Shown here: positions 30,447 to 40,659 of the stretch, piece after piece
Layout of the letters: every line of letters begins with the position of its first letter
Position numbering within the stretch: the stretch's first letter is position 1
Assembly (NCBI GenBank): GCA_030248215.1
Contig: JASANG010001367.1
Location: forward strand, 124,001-188,000
Source: Enoplolaimus lenunculus
Taxonomy: Eukaryota; Nematoda; Enoplea; Enoplida; Thoracostomopsidae
Length of the DNA: 64,000 nt
Direction: 5' to 3'
Position numbers and translations under genes: made by a program
Notes under the pieces: generated by a model
Databases searched by the model: none
What the model was told of the DNA's origin: nothing
What the model saw: the letters and a program-made list of their open reading frames with translations, nothing else

Positions 30447-30825
30447 AATATTGGCTGAGTTTCCGAAACCCTACTTGTACGACTTAGTACGTAAGTACGT
30501 GCTAAGTATTTACTTAACGATTTTGTCGTTTTTAAAAGCGTACTTAAGTTAAGTAAATACTTAAGGCGCTCGCTGACTAAATTTGATAGATTACAAATTT
30601 ACCATTCAGGCATACAAACTTTAGTGTAATTGAAATTGTAGACACACGGTGCGTTCTTAATATAAAGCAAAACTATTACTTCATTCTTATGACAATGGCT
30701 GGCATTCGGCGTTTATTGGATTTTGCTCGAAATTTAAGTATTTACTGAAGTCGTCAACTTAAGTAAAAACTTAAGTATAACTTAAGTAAATATTTAAGTA
30801 AGATTTCAGAAACACAGCCAGTGTT
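30447..30825. mobile_element. TIR element, family Q (TTTCNGAAACCCTACTT)
   Basis: Left GGCTGAGTTTCCGAAACCC, right GATTTCAGAAACACAGCC. The arms contain ACTTAAGTAAATACTTAAG-type palindromes. A second copy lies at 61980-62325. Confidence 0.7.
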
Positions 30826-31485
30826 AAACGTAATGAAAGATTAGTTTGGATGACTAAAGCAAACCATTCTTGTCGCTTCAAACTTGAGGTCCAGGCGATT
30901 AAGCTAAATTAAGTTCAAGAAAAAATTTACTGTAAAATTCAAAACAAATATACATGGGTGTTGTTAGGATTTTGGTTTGGAACCCCACATCACTATTAAA
31001 CTATTAGGGATGGCTCTATGCTTGTCGTGCATTTTATACCTGAGGTGTGTGATTACAAATAAAGAATGCCTTGCAAAAATCAACGCTTCAGATACTAAAC
31101 GTTGGCGACTAGAACTTGTTACATATTGGAACATCTTACGGTAAAATCGAAGCGTGCCTAGTGTTACCACCCTCCCAAAAATCGAACTTTATGCCCGTTA
31201 ACAATGGCAAATCAAGGATTTTTCGGTAGAGATCAGAGGTCGGTCCACACGTTCCCGTCGAGTGAGTACACAGGCCAACCTTAATGGTTTCGAAATAATT
31301 TTTTGTGAATACAGAATTTGTGTAGCTTTAGCCATTTTTCTTGGTATAAGTACGATTTGATAGCGTAGAATATCGAAAACTCAACTAAAAATAGCAATTT
31401 GCCGATTCCAGAGTTTTACCAATGCCGATAGTGATTGTTATTTTCAAATTTTGCCACTGCCAAACCTATGCCGTTACCGAGTTCG

Positions 31486-31620
31486 GGCCAATGTATAGAA
31501 CAGGACCGGAACAGTAGTATAAGCATATTGCTAAGCCTAAGCTTAGCCTAAGCCTAAGCGTAACAATGAGCTTATACGTTCACCTAAGCTTAAGCCTAAG
31601 CCTCAGTCTAAGCCTGGACA
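31486..31620 (-). mobile_element. Telomere-repeat element, subfamily T1/T3, one end only
   Basis: GGCCAATGTATAGAACAGGA followed by CCTAAG hexamers; the opposite terminus is missing. Confidence 0.65.
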
Positions 31621-32199
31621 AATATGTGATGGACGGCACCAAGCATAGCGCCACCGTAAACAGTATTGCTTGCGATATAAAACTGTGAATTATGTAAGTT
31701 TTTGACCCCTATGAGCAATTTTTGTGCTATTTGTTGAACCGCTTGTTGAATAAATACTTTCTATTTCATTGCAAGCCTAACATCCGTCCCCGTACGGTAT
31801 CGTTCGTGAGTAAGTAGTGTACGGGACAGCGACAGGCCGTGCCGAATGGTGACTGACGGTGCCCGAATTCATCAAAAGTACAGCGCCACGTTTAACTTAA
31901 GAATATACTGGATGAATCGCACAATTTGCTGAACTTAGTCAAATTGGCTATTTTCTGTTACAGCTCAACGTCGGCTTAGGTCATGTTTCTGCAACACCAG
32001 CCAAAAATTTGTGTTAATATACAGCATACTCTCACACCAACAGAAAGGAAAATAAGCATTGTTAATAGTCGATTCCAAGAATTGGACCTTGTTTGTTTTA
32101 CAATTATTGAAAATATAAACACTGAAGGGCATTCGTATGTTTTGAAATTTTAAAATTTAAATGCCACTACGGATGTAGCACGCTATGTGGATTTTTGTC

Positions 32200-32455
32200 A
32201 GTCTATGTAGGAACCGGGTTATCAGACCTTTTTACTGAGCAGCTGGAACATCGGGTAGCAGGTGGTTTCGATCTAGCGGCCTTCTGCGTGTCATGCATGA
32301 CGCTGTTACCACTACGCCACGCAAACAGCCACTCCAACTGTTTCGAGCATATTCGTAAACCTAAGCCTAAGCAAAAAAATGTAATCTAGAATCTAAACCT
32401 ACCCTTTTATAGAACCACTGGAAACTTGGACGCCCCTTGAAGTAACATGGGCCAT
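32200..32455 (-). mobile_element. S1 SINE-like element joined to half a T2 element
   Basis: The minus strand shows CGTAGTGGTAACAGC and AGATCGAAACC as A- and B-box relics (32264-32320). From about 32345 CCTAAGCC hexamers lead to GTAATCTAGAATCTAAACC and the T2 end GAAGTAACATGGGCC. Confidence 0.6.
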
Positions 32456-32639
32456 GCAGTCAATTAAAGACAATATGAGGGTACGATAGGTGTGCAAGCT
32501 ACACCAACCGTAAACTATGAGCGACATAATTTTCGCAGTGCCTGCCTTGAAGATTACTTTCCTTTAAAGCCAATTTGCTAGCAACTTTCCGACGCGTTCC
32601 GTTCGATTAAGTAGAAATTCCAAATTAATAAATACCGCA

Positions 32640-32735
32640 GGCGCAAAATACGGCTTCGGTACACTTCAAATCTGGTTCGTGCGACGTACGGATATCCGGT
32701 CCGCTGCTCAAACCGCTGAGCTACGCAGCCATGCA
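32640..32735 (-). other. tRNA-like relic, probably a pseudo-tRNA or SINE head
   Basis: The minus strand reads GGCTGCGTAGCTCAGCGG with a good D stem (GCTC/GAGC) and a plausible anticodon stem (GCGGA/TCCGT). The T arm is poor and the base before the putative anticodon GGA is C instead of T, so it is not called as a functional tRNA. Confidence 0.4.
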
Positions 32736-33086
32736 AACATTTCACTACAATGGCTCTATATAGCGTGGGTTTGATACTGACACGATACGTATATGAATAC
32801 GCCGCGAAACCATCTGAGCTGGACTGCTGGACAGCATCTCTCACATTTCCCTACCGGTACCGCTAAGTAATTCTAGGTTAAGCAGGCAAAGGTGAGGTAG
32901 GAGAATGGTCACCAAGCAAAAGGCGTCCTCACGAAGGGGCTTTGGGGGGCCGTGCCCCCTCTTCCAATGGCATGTTAAAGAATTTTATAATGACTCCTAG
33001 TGATTTTAAAATGTTGAACGAGAACATTCTAAAATAGGGGATGGTGGGGCATAAAAGAATAAAAGATGGTGTTAATCAAAAATTTA

Positions 33087-33290
33087 GGGCCCATGTAAAC
33101 ATCAGGGCGGAACGTTTTTCTGTGGGACTAGAAAAGAGTAAGCTTAGGCTATAGACTAATTTTTATGCTTGGCTTAGGCTTAGGCTTAGGCTTAGGAATA
33201 TGCTCATTTTTTACGTTTAGGCTTTAGGCTCAGGCTTAGGCTCAGGAATCTGCTTATATTACTGTTTCGCCCTTGTTGTTTACATTGGCC
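33087..33290 (+). mobile_element. Telomere-repeat TIR element, subfamily T1
   Basis: Perfect 8-bp duplication AAAATTTA (33079-33086, 33291-33298). Ends GGGCCCATGTAAACATCAGG and TTGTTTACATTGGCC. It ends 114 bp before the start codon of sulfotransferase B, so it may sit in that promoter. Confidence 0.85.
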
Positions 33291-33403
33291 AAAATTTAGT
33301 ACATTCGCTTCATGATCAACTTTGAAAATTTTTCAAATCAAATGTATAACGTAGAAATTGATTGCAGTGGACGTTTGTTTCAGAACAAGGTTATCATATA
33401 TGC

Positions 33404-36400
33404 ATGCCACCTTTCATGTTTGGCTTATATAAAATTACGCATACTGAATGTGTTATCAAGACAATAATATTTGTTCTGTTATGTATATTGATCGCTAGAT
33501 TATATTGCTTTCATAGTAATTATTTGGGGTTGACGCGAAATGTATCACAAACGATGGCTGATGCTGATACCCTTTATACGCACACTAAACAGCCGTTCAA
33601 TCAACGGCATGCAGCATATTACAATATGCCAGTCAACGCATTGGCAGCAAACAACTCTGAAACCGCAAAAACCGCTAGCGGAATTGAAGCTGAATCGAGC
33701 GTAGCTCGTAAAACTTTAACTAGCAACGTCAGTAGTTATAGAATAATTGTCAACTCGTCAAAGACAAATGACACCAATTTTAGCAGAAATTTTCCTACTC
33801 AGATCACAACAAACGACGCCAGAATCGCATCAAATCGTACTGGTAACTCAGAAACAATTCTAAAATTACAAGTAAAAAACGCTAAAAACACCACGAACAT
33901 CACAAAGCAACTAGAAAAAACCAACGCCGGCGAAATCGAGTTTGACTGTCCAAATGTGACATTTGCGTCAAATTTGCTGCATTCTTCGAACAAAATTGTT
34001 CTACGGCAATTGATTTTTGTGCGAAATACAGCAAAATGTATAGTATACAACGATTGGAACGACAATATTAATGCAATTTTTGCAAATTTTGCAAAATATC
34101 GAAAAACTTCAGCGAACTTAAAAATGAATTACAATGCAAAGAGGGATAGAAGAAATCGAATTATGTTCTGTCCAATAACTAAAAATTGCAATACAATGTT
34201 TACAGGTAAAGCATAATAGTACTTAAGCAACGATGGTAATTATTTGTAAACGGACCAATCAGACTGGACTGCACGTGCAAGAATATTTAAGCGACATGCA
34301 ACTGCGTTTACAGTTTCGGAATAAATTTAATACCATGAATTCCAGTGAATAATTTTGCACCTGCGCAAGACCTTCAAAGCTGCTTTGTGACCAACCTTGC
34401 ATTTGCAAGTTCCACGTGCAAGTTTTAGCTGGAAAAATTTGCACGTGTGATTAAATCTTTACGATAATTTGTGCGTTAGGGCAGTTTATACTCCTGGATG
34501 TTAGCTAATGAGGAAACGATAATTTAATTTTTATCCCACGGTAGTTAAGCTAAAATGGCATCAAATGCAAACCAAACGCATATATTGGCTCTATTTTCAG
34601 CGAGTAAAGAAAGCCGAAGTCAAAATCGGAACTTTTAGTATAAAGCAAAAAAGTTACAGTAACATGTTACTATGTCTTCGATAGTACTTAGAAACTTCAC
34701 CACAGCGCGTACGCAACATATTGTGGATCTTGCATTAATAGTTGCATCCTTGTTCCATACAGGCCCGTAGCCATGGGGAGGGGCCAGGGGGAGCAGAGCC
34801 CCCCTGGAAAAATTTTGCCCCCCCTAGAAAATTTTCAACCTTACTTGCAAGTCATTGAAAACCCTTGAATGCCCCTCCAGAAAATTTTTTAGCCCCCCCC
34901 CCCCCCGCTAGCAAGGTGAGCTCGCTGCGGGCTTGGCTTCATATTCTCAAATGTGTATAGTAACTATCATCTGCTAGTATTAGGTTTTCAAAAACAACAA
35001 CTATAGCAATTTTTGTAAACAAAATTCGTACAGGATTAATAGAGCAGGTTTAAGCGTCAGCATTCACTGGTTTGAAAGTTAGGCCAATGTAAAGAACAGG
35101 GGCGGAACAGTATTCTAAGTGTATTCCTATGCCTAAGCGTAAGCCTAAGCGTAGGAATGAGCATATTCCCAAGCCTAAGCCTAAACCTAAACCTGAACCA
35201 AAGCCTAAGCCTAAGCCTAAGCCTAAGCCTAAGCCTAAACCAAGCAAAAAATATAGCTTAAGCTAATGCTTTTCTAGTCCTACTGAATAACGTTCCGCCC
35301 CTGATCTGTACATGGGCCGAAAGTTAATACTAGAAATATGAATAACTGGTAATAGGTGCTACACACATTTAAGGATACGAGCCCTGGGTTTAAACGTTTA
35401 TCACAGATTCTTATTAATTTTTTAAAATTTTCAGCATTAATATGTCGGTCCTACCTTTATTCGGTGTACGGTTTAGAAGAACAAAAACTATTCGATTCGT
35501 TTGCAACCATATGGAATTATATTGACAGTTGTACTTCGCTGGTTCGAACATCAAGGAATCAGTATGTACAGAATGTGATACCGTGGTTTTACGAAGAATT
35601 TTATACATTTATTATTGATTTTTGTTTGAGATTCTTTCAGTTGATAATATGGTTTGCCTAAATTAGGTTTTATTTCAGCGTTAATTTCGAAGTTGCCATA
35701 TTGCAACAGCATTTGTGCCTAAGCCTAAGCCTAAACAAAAAATGTAGTCTAGAATGTAAGCCTACTCTTTTACAGACCCACTAGAAACCGGGACGGCCGT
35801 AAAAGTAACATGGGCCATGACTGTTGGCAAGAATGTGCAACTTGATATACTCTGGTGTAGAAAAGAATGTATCAGGCACGCGTTGCGTTTTTGCTTACCC
35901 CCCTTAGAGTAGATAGGGGGTACAACCGGTGCGAACCATGGCATTTTATGTATGCGGCGGCGTCAAACATGGTCCTCTTATAGTTTTATTTACGGGTATT
36001 CATGTGATAGCACCCCCCCCCCCCGCTAAACAAAGGGGGTCGGCCTATAATGCAACACACGGTGATACATTTTGTACCAAACCGAATTCGGTAGTTGCGC
36101 ACTCTTGTTTAGAGTAATCATTCACTCTTGTAATGATTGTTACTCTTGTTTAGAGTAATCATTCACTCTTGTAATGACTGTTACTCTTGTTTAGAGTAAT
36201 CATTCACTCTTGTAATGACTGTTACTCTTGTTTAGAGTAATCATTCACTCTTGTAATGACTGTTACTCTTGTTTAGAGTAATCATTCACTCTTGTAATGA
36301 CTGTTACTCTTGTTTAGAGTAATCATTCACTCTTGTAATGACTGTTACTCTTGTTTAGAGTAATCATTCACTCTTGTAATGACTGTTACTCTTGTTTAGA

Positions 36401-39400
36401 GTAATCATTCACTCTTGTAATGACTGTTACTCTTGTTTAGAGTAATCATTCACTCTTGTAATGACTGTTACTCTTGTTTAGAGTAATCATTCACTCTTGT
36501 AATGACTGTTACTCTTGTTTAGAGTAATCATTCACTCTTGTAATGACTGTTACTCTTGTTTAGAGTAATCATTCACTCTTGTAATGACTGTTACTCTTGT
36601 TTAGAGTAATCATTCACTCTTGTAATGTCTGTTACTCTTGTTTAGAGTAATCATTCACTCTTGTAATGACTGTTACTCTTGTTTAGAGTAATCATTCACT
36701 CTTGTAATGACTGTTACTCTTGTTTAGAGTAATCATTCACTCTTGTAATGACTGTTACTCTTGTTTAGAGTAATCATTCACTCTTGTAATGACTGCTACT
36801 CTTGTTTAGAGTAATCATTCACTCTTGTAATGATTGTTACTCTTGTTTAGAGTAATCATTCACTCTTGTAATGACTGTTACTCTTGTTTAGAGTAATCAT
36901 TCACTCTTGTAATGACTGTTACTCTTGTTTAGAGTAATCATTCACTCTTGTAATGACTGTTACTCTTGTTTAGAGTAATCATTCACTCTTGTAATGACTG
37001 TTACTCTTGTTTAGAGTAATCATTCACTCTTGTAATGACTGTTACTCTTGTTTAGAGTAATCATTCACTCTTGTAATGACTGTTACTCTTGTTTAGAGTA
37101 ATCATTCACTCTTGTAATGACTGTTACTCTTGTTTAGAGTAATCATTCACTCTTGTAATGACTGTTACTCTTGTTTAGAGTAATCATTCACTCTTGTAAT
37201 GACTGTTACTCTTGTTTAGAGTAATCATTCACTCTTGTAATGACTGTTACTCTTGTTTAGAGTAATCATTCACTCTTGTAATGACTGTTACTCTTGTTTA
37301 GAGTAATCATTCACTCTTGTAATGACTGTTACTCTTGTTTAGAGTAATCATTCACTCTTGTAATGACTGTTACTCTTGTTTAGAGTAATCATTCACTCTT
37401 GTAATGACTGTTACTCTTGTTTAGAGTAATCATTCACTCTTGTAATGACTGTTACTCTTGTTTAGAGTAATCATTCACTCTTGTAATGACTGTTACTCTT
37501 GTTTAGAGTAATCATTCACTCTTGTAATGACTGTTACTCTTGTTTAGAGTAATCATTCACTCTTGTAATGACTGTTACTCTTGTTTAGAGTAATCATTCA
37601 CTCTTGTAATGACTGTTACTCTTGTTTAGAGTAATCATTCACTCTTGTAATGATTGTTACTCTTGTTTAGAGTAATCATTCACTCTTGTAATGACTGTTA
37701 CTCTTGTTTAGAGTAATCATTCACTCTTGTAATGACTGTTACTCTTGTTTAGAGTAATCATTCACTCTTGTAATGATTGTTACTCTTGTTTAGAGTAATC
37801 ATTCACTCTTGTAATGACTGTTACTCTTGTTTAGAGTAATCATTCACTCTTGTAATGACTGTTACTCTTGTTTAGAGTAATCATTCACTCTTGTAATGAC
37901 TGTTACTCTTGTTTAGAGTAATCATTCACTCTTGTAATGACTGTTACTCTTGTTTAGAGTAATCATTCACTCTTGTAATGACTGTTACTCTTGTTTAGAG
38001 TAATCATTCACTCTTGTAATGACTGTTATTTTCAGATATCATCGAGTTTGGAAAATTGCAGGATGGAAAAAATTCGTTATCGTTCGTGATCCAATAATGA
38101 GATTCGTGTCAGGATACTTGTTTACATGTGTGTTCATGAAACAAAAATGCTATCAGTGTCCGCGTGGCTCGATTGAGTGTTTTGCTCGAGCGACTCGACA
38201 CGAAATGAGCAGACTTAAGGATGCGTATGAATATAGTTATACTCAATATATTAATCATTTCTATCCACAAATGTGGCATTGTGATTTGAAAACAAGGTTT
38301 AATCGGTATACGTATGTGCTTGTGTACAACAAAACGGAACAATTTTTGTCGAATGCTAAAAACGCCCTAGCAAGCATGGGAGTATCAAAACGGCATTTAC
38401 TGGACAGTGGTTGGGGTCAAAACAGGCGAGTTACTGGTTTTGGCCAATGTAAACAACAGGGGCGGAACAGTATTATATAAGCATATTTCTAAACCTAAGC
38501 CAAGCAACAAAAATAAGTCTAAAGCTTAAGCTTACTCTATTCTAGTCCCACAGAAAAACTGTCTGACTTTGATCTTTACTTGGGTCCTGGGTTTTATCGT
38601 TTACACGACACATTTTGTTGCGTTTTAGTAACCAACGGTACTGGTCCAAAATAACCAGTATAGCCCTTAATAGCATTAACAGCTTACCGGAAAACGTGTA
38701 CATGCCGGAAAAGTAGCATAAGCAAACGCCAAGCTTTAGCCTAAGCCCAAGCCTAAGCCTAAGAGTAATGATGAGCTTATTCCTAAGCCTATTAAGCGTA
38801 AGGATGAGCCTAATCTTAAGCATAAGGCTAAGCGTAAGGCTAAGCAAAAAGTTTGTCTAAAGCTTAAAACGATCCGGCCCTGGTCTATTCAAATGCCGAA
38901 ATATCTATAACTTTTATACGCATGTGATTACATTGGAATGTCTTAAATACTCTTAAAAACTCATGATACAAAGTTCAAAAATTAATCAAGCAAACAAATT
39001 TTAAATAACAGTTTTTGCAAAAAAGTCTTAAATTTCCTGAATTTTTAAACGTTTATTACAGAAGATTATTTTAAAATCACAGTGTCATCTTGGCCAATGT
39101 TACTTTTAGGGGCGTAACCGTAGATTAAACGTATTTCTAAGTCTAAAGTCTAAGCCTAAGCGTTACACAAGTGTGTTCCTAAGCCTAAGCCTTAGCCTAA
39201 GCAAAAAATGTAATCTACAATCTAAACGTACTCTTTTACAGACGCACCAGCGGGCCCGTACCCAAGGTTGGGGGCAGGAGAAGCTCAGCACCCGTGGGAA
39301 ATTTGGCCCGCCCCCTAAAAAGTTTTCAACCTTGCTTGTAACTCAATGAAACCTTTGAATGCCCGCCCTGAAAAATTTTCAACCCCCCGTAGCAAGGTGA

Positions 39401-39759
39401 GTTCGCTACGAGCCTGCGCACCAGAAACCTGTACGACCCTAAACGTACCATGGGCCCAATATTTAAAATAGTATTTTATTTGCAGAAGTTACTCATTTTT
39501 GAGCGATTTCCCTGATCATACATCTTCGACAAACGACACAATGCGTTTTGCGTGGACTGTCCTGTCAGATATCAAAACGTTGAATGATATATTTCTTACC
39601 TATTATATCGATTATTATCACCTGAGGTTCCCGTTGCCCGCGGAAGCCCTTGATACGTGCCATTCTGTAAATAATAGTGTAGCAGACTACGAAATATGCT
39701 TTGCGCTGGTCGTTGGACAGTGGCCTGTTTATGAAAAAGGTTCTTTTATTGTGCGATAA
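33404..39759 (+). CDS. Carbohydrate sulfotransferase paralogue B, 4 exons, one GC-AG intron
   Basis: Exons 33404-34205, 35435-35561, 38036-38425, 39486-39759; phases 1, 2, 2; 530 residues. The first in-frame ATG (33404) was chosen; a TTTGTTTCAG acceptor-like site lies ~20 nt before it. A signal anchor (TIIFVLLCILIARLYCF) starts near residue 21, followed by a long Asn/Thr-rich stem with many N-glycosylation sequons. The catalytic core runs from the PAPS 5' loop CPITKNCNTMFT through ALICRSYLYSVYGL, RDPIMRFVSGY, CYQCPRGSIECFA and INHFYPQMWHC to YYIDYYHLRFPLP. Predicted role: Golgi transfer of sulfate from PAPS to a glycan; acceptor unknown. Exon 3 ends AACAG with donor GCGAGT; only this junction keeps the frame into exon 4. 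Intron 2 carries a ~1.9-kb 41-bp satellite that ends at the exon 3 acceptor. Exon 4 is nearly identical to that of copy C. Confidence 0.86.
34760..34935. mobile_element. hAT-like MITE, family H2 (CAGGCCCGTAGC)
   Basis: Begins CAGGCCCGTAGCCATGGGG and ends GAGCTCGCTGCGGGCTTG; C-rich interior with CCCCCCTAGAAAATTTTCAA. Flanks GTTCCATA and GCTTCATA resemble an 8-bp duplication. In intron 1 of sulfotransferase B. Confidence 0.7.
34936..35390. mobile_element. V-family TIR element split by a T1 insertion
   Basis: Left half CATATTCTCAAATGTGTATAG, right half AGGTGCTACACACATTTAAG in inverted order, with the T1 copy 35082-35318 between them. The V element is therefore older. Confidence 0.7.
35082..35318 (-). 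mobile_element. Telomere-repeat TIR element, subfamily T1, complete
   Basis: Perfect 8-bp duplication GAAAGTTA (35074-35081, 35319-35326). Ends GGCCAATGTAAAGAACAGGG and CCCCTGATCTGTACATGGGCC. About ten CCTAAG hexamers on its right side. Confidence 0.92.
35700..35818 (-). mobile_element. Telomere-repeat element, subfamily T2, one half
   Basis: CCTAAGCCTAAGCC, then AAAAATGTAGTCTAGAATGTAA and the T2 end GTAACATGGGCC. The other end is missing. It lies just after exon 2 of sulfotransferase B. Confidence 0.7.
35826..36130. mobile_element. W-family TIR element that seeds the adjacent minisatellite
   Basis: GGCAAGAATGTGCAACTTG at the left; a right end CACTCTTGTTTAGAGTAATC then ATTCACTCTTG. The last ~33 bp of this end recur as the unit of the array that follows. 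Confidence 0.75.
36097..38028. repeat. 41-bp minisatellite, about 47 units
   Basis: The unit reads TTACTCTTGTTTAGAGTAATC plus ATTCACTCTTGTAATGACTG. Copies are nearly identical; the only variants I see are an occasional GATTG, GTCTG or GCTAC. The array fills most of intron 2 of sulfotransferase B and stops 7 bp before the exon 3 acceptor AG. Confidence 0.97.
38442..38586 (-). mobile_element. Telomere-repeat TIR element, subfamily T1, short copy
   Basis: Flanks CTGGTTTT and CTGGGTTT (7 of 8). Ends GGCCAATGTAAACAACAGGG and TGATCTTTACTTGGGTC. Only a few hexamers remain. It begins 16 bp into intron 3, immediately after the GC donor. Confidence 0.8.
38690..38895 (-). mobile_element. Telomere-repeat element, subfamily T3, decayed
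   Basis: CCTAAG hexamers with AGGATGAGCCTAAT-type spacers and an end reading ACGATCCGGCCCTGGTCTAT; the left terminus is worn. Confidence 0.6.
39026..39756 (+). repeat. Duplicated/converted tract, copy 1 (partner 51626-52357)
   Basis: About 730 bp, roughly 97% identical by eye to the partner and nearly equal in length, covering the end of intron 3, nested T2 and H2 elements, and exon 4 of sulfotransferase B. Confidence 0.9.
39092..39456 (-). mobile_element. T2 telomere-repeat element with nested H2 hAT-like MITE
   Basis: The T2 ends are GGCCAATGTTACTTTTAGGG and AACGTACCATGGGCCC. Inside, 39251-39416 is an H2 MITE (CGGGCCCGTACCCAAGG to CTACGAGCCTG) flanked by a perfect 8-bp duplication CGCACCAG (39243-39250, 39417-39424). 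Confidence 0.85.
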
Positions 39760-40057
39760 AAAGACTTTCACTGTCAACAAAAAGTACTAAAAGTGATGCA
39801 GCAATTCGGAAGCTTACAACTAAAACAGTAACCAAAAACGATGTCGTTGTTGCAATGTGTTCGCAGTGTGGTTATGAAACTTAATTGCAGTGAATACATG
39901 GTTCTTGAAATTCAACATAACTTAAAGTAAACTTTTCAATTCAACTGTTACAGTTGCTTACAATATTAAACGTAGCGGTGATACGATCAAAAAACATTTT
40001 GATTGCGTCTAATCATAGGTTATACGCTTACAAGCTTAACAGCCATACCAATAAAAT

Positions 40058-40190
40058 GGCCCATGTTATACTTTAAGGAGCGTCCAACTTTCTGGTGATT
40101 CTATAAAAGAGTAGGTTTAGATTGCAGATTATATTTTTTGCTTAGGCTTAGGCTTAACCTTAGGAATATGCTGCTGCAACTTGTTAAATA
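40058..40190 (+). mobile_element. Telomere-repeat element, subfamily T2, left half
   Basis: GGCCCATGTTATACTTTAAGG, GATTGCAGATTATATTTTTTG, TTAGGC hexamers, then loss of the right end. It starts about 300 bp after the stop codon of sulfotransferase B. Confidence 0.72.
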
Positions 40191-40297
40191 AAATATACTA
40201 ATCCCTGAAGTAAGCTATTTCATTTTACCTCCTAACTGCTTGTCCTACCGGTTGCGGATCCGCTAATTTTGACCATTGCAAGCATCATGGTAACAGC

Positions 40298-40447
40298 GGC
40301 CCATGTTACTTTAAGGGGCGTCCAGGTTTCTGGTGATTCTATAAAGGAGCAGGTTTACATTCTAGATTATATTTTTTTGATTAGGTTTAGGGTTAGGCTT
40401 AGGAATACGCTTAATCTATTGTTACGCCCCTTAAAGTAACATTGGCC
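40298..40447 (+). mobile_element. Telomere-repeat element, subfamily T2, complete
   Basis: Ends GGCCCATGTTACTTTAAGGG and CCCTTAAAGTAACATTGGCC; 150 bp with three to four hexamers. No clear target duplication. Confidence 0.82.
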
Positions 40448-40659
40448 GATATAAATATAGAGTGTTACTTGTAAATACATCATTTAGAATGCCAAAATCC
40501 TGAAACAAATGCAGTAGGTGGAAACATATGATAAATTGCAATTGCAAAGTATGGCACCAATTGAAGTGGAAAAATAAGTTAGAATAATATACCAATTTTT
40601 CTCAAATTTTCGAATGATAAAATTTTCGTTACCGAAAATACCGAAAAATTCCAGTGAAA

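Noticed and set aside
32640-32735. Functional tRNA-Ser gene
   Set aside because: Poor T arm and C instead of T before the anticodon; better explained as a relic.
33362-33403. Sulfotransferase B start at 33362
   Set aside because: That codon is TTG, and an acceptor-like TTTGTTTCAG follows it; ATG 33404 is preferred.
36097-38028. CRISPR-like regular array
   Set aside because: The unit is a contiguous 41-bp tandem repeat with no variable spacers, in a nematode intron.
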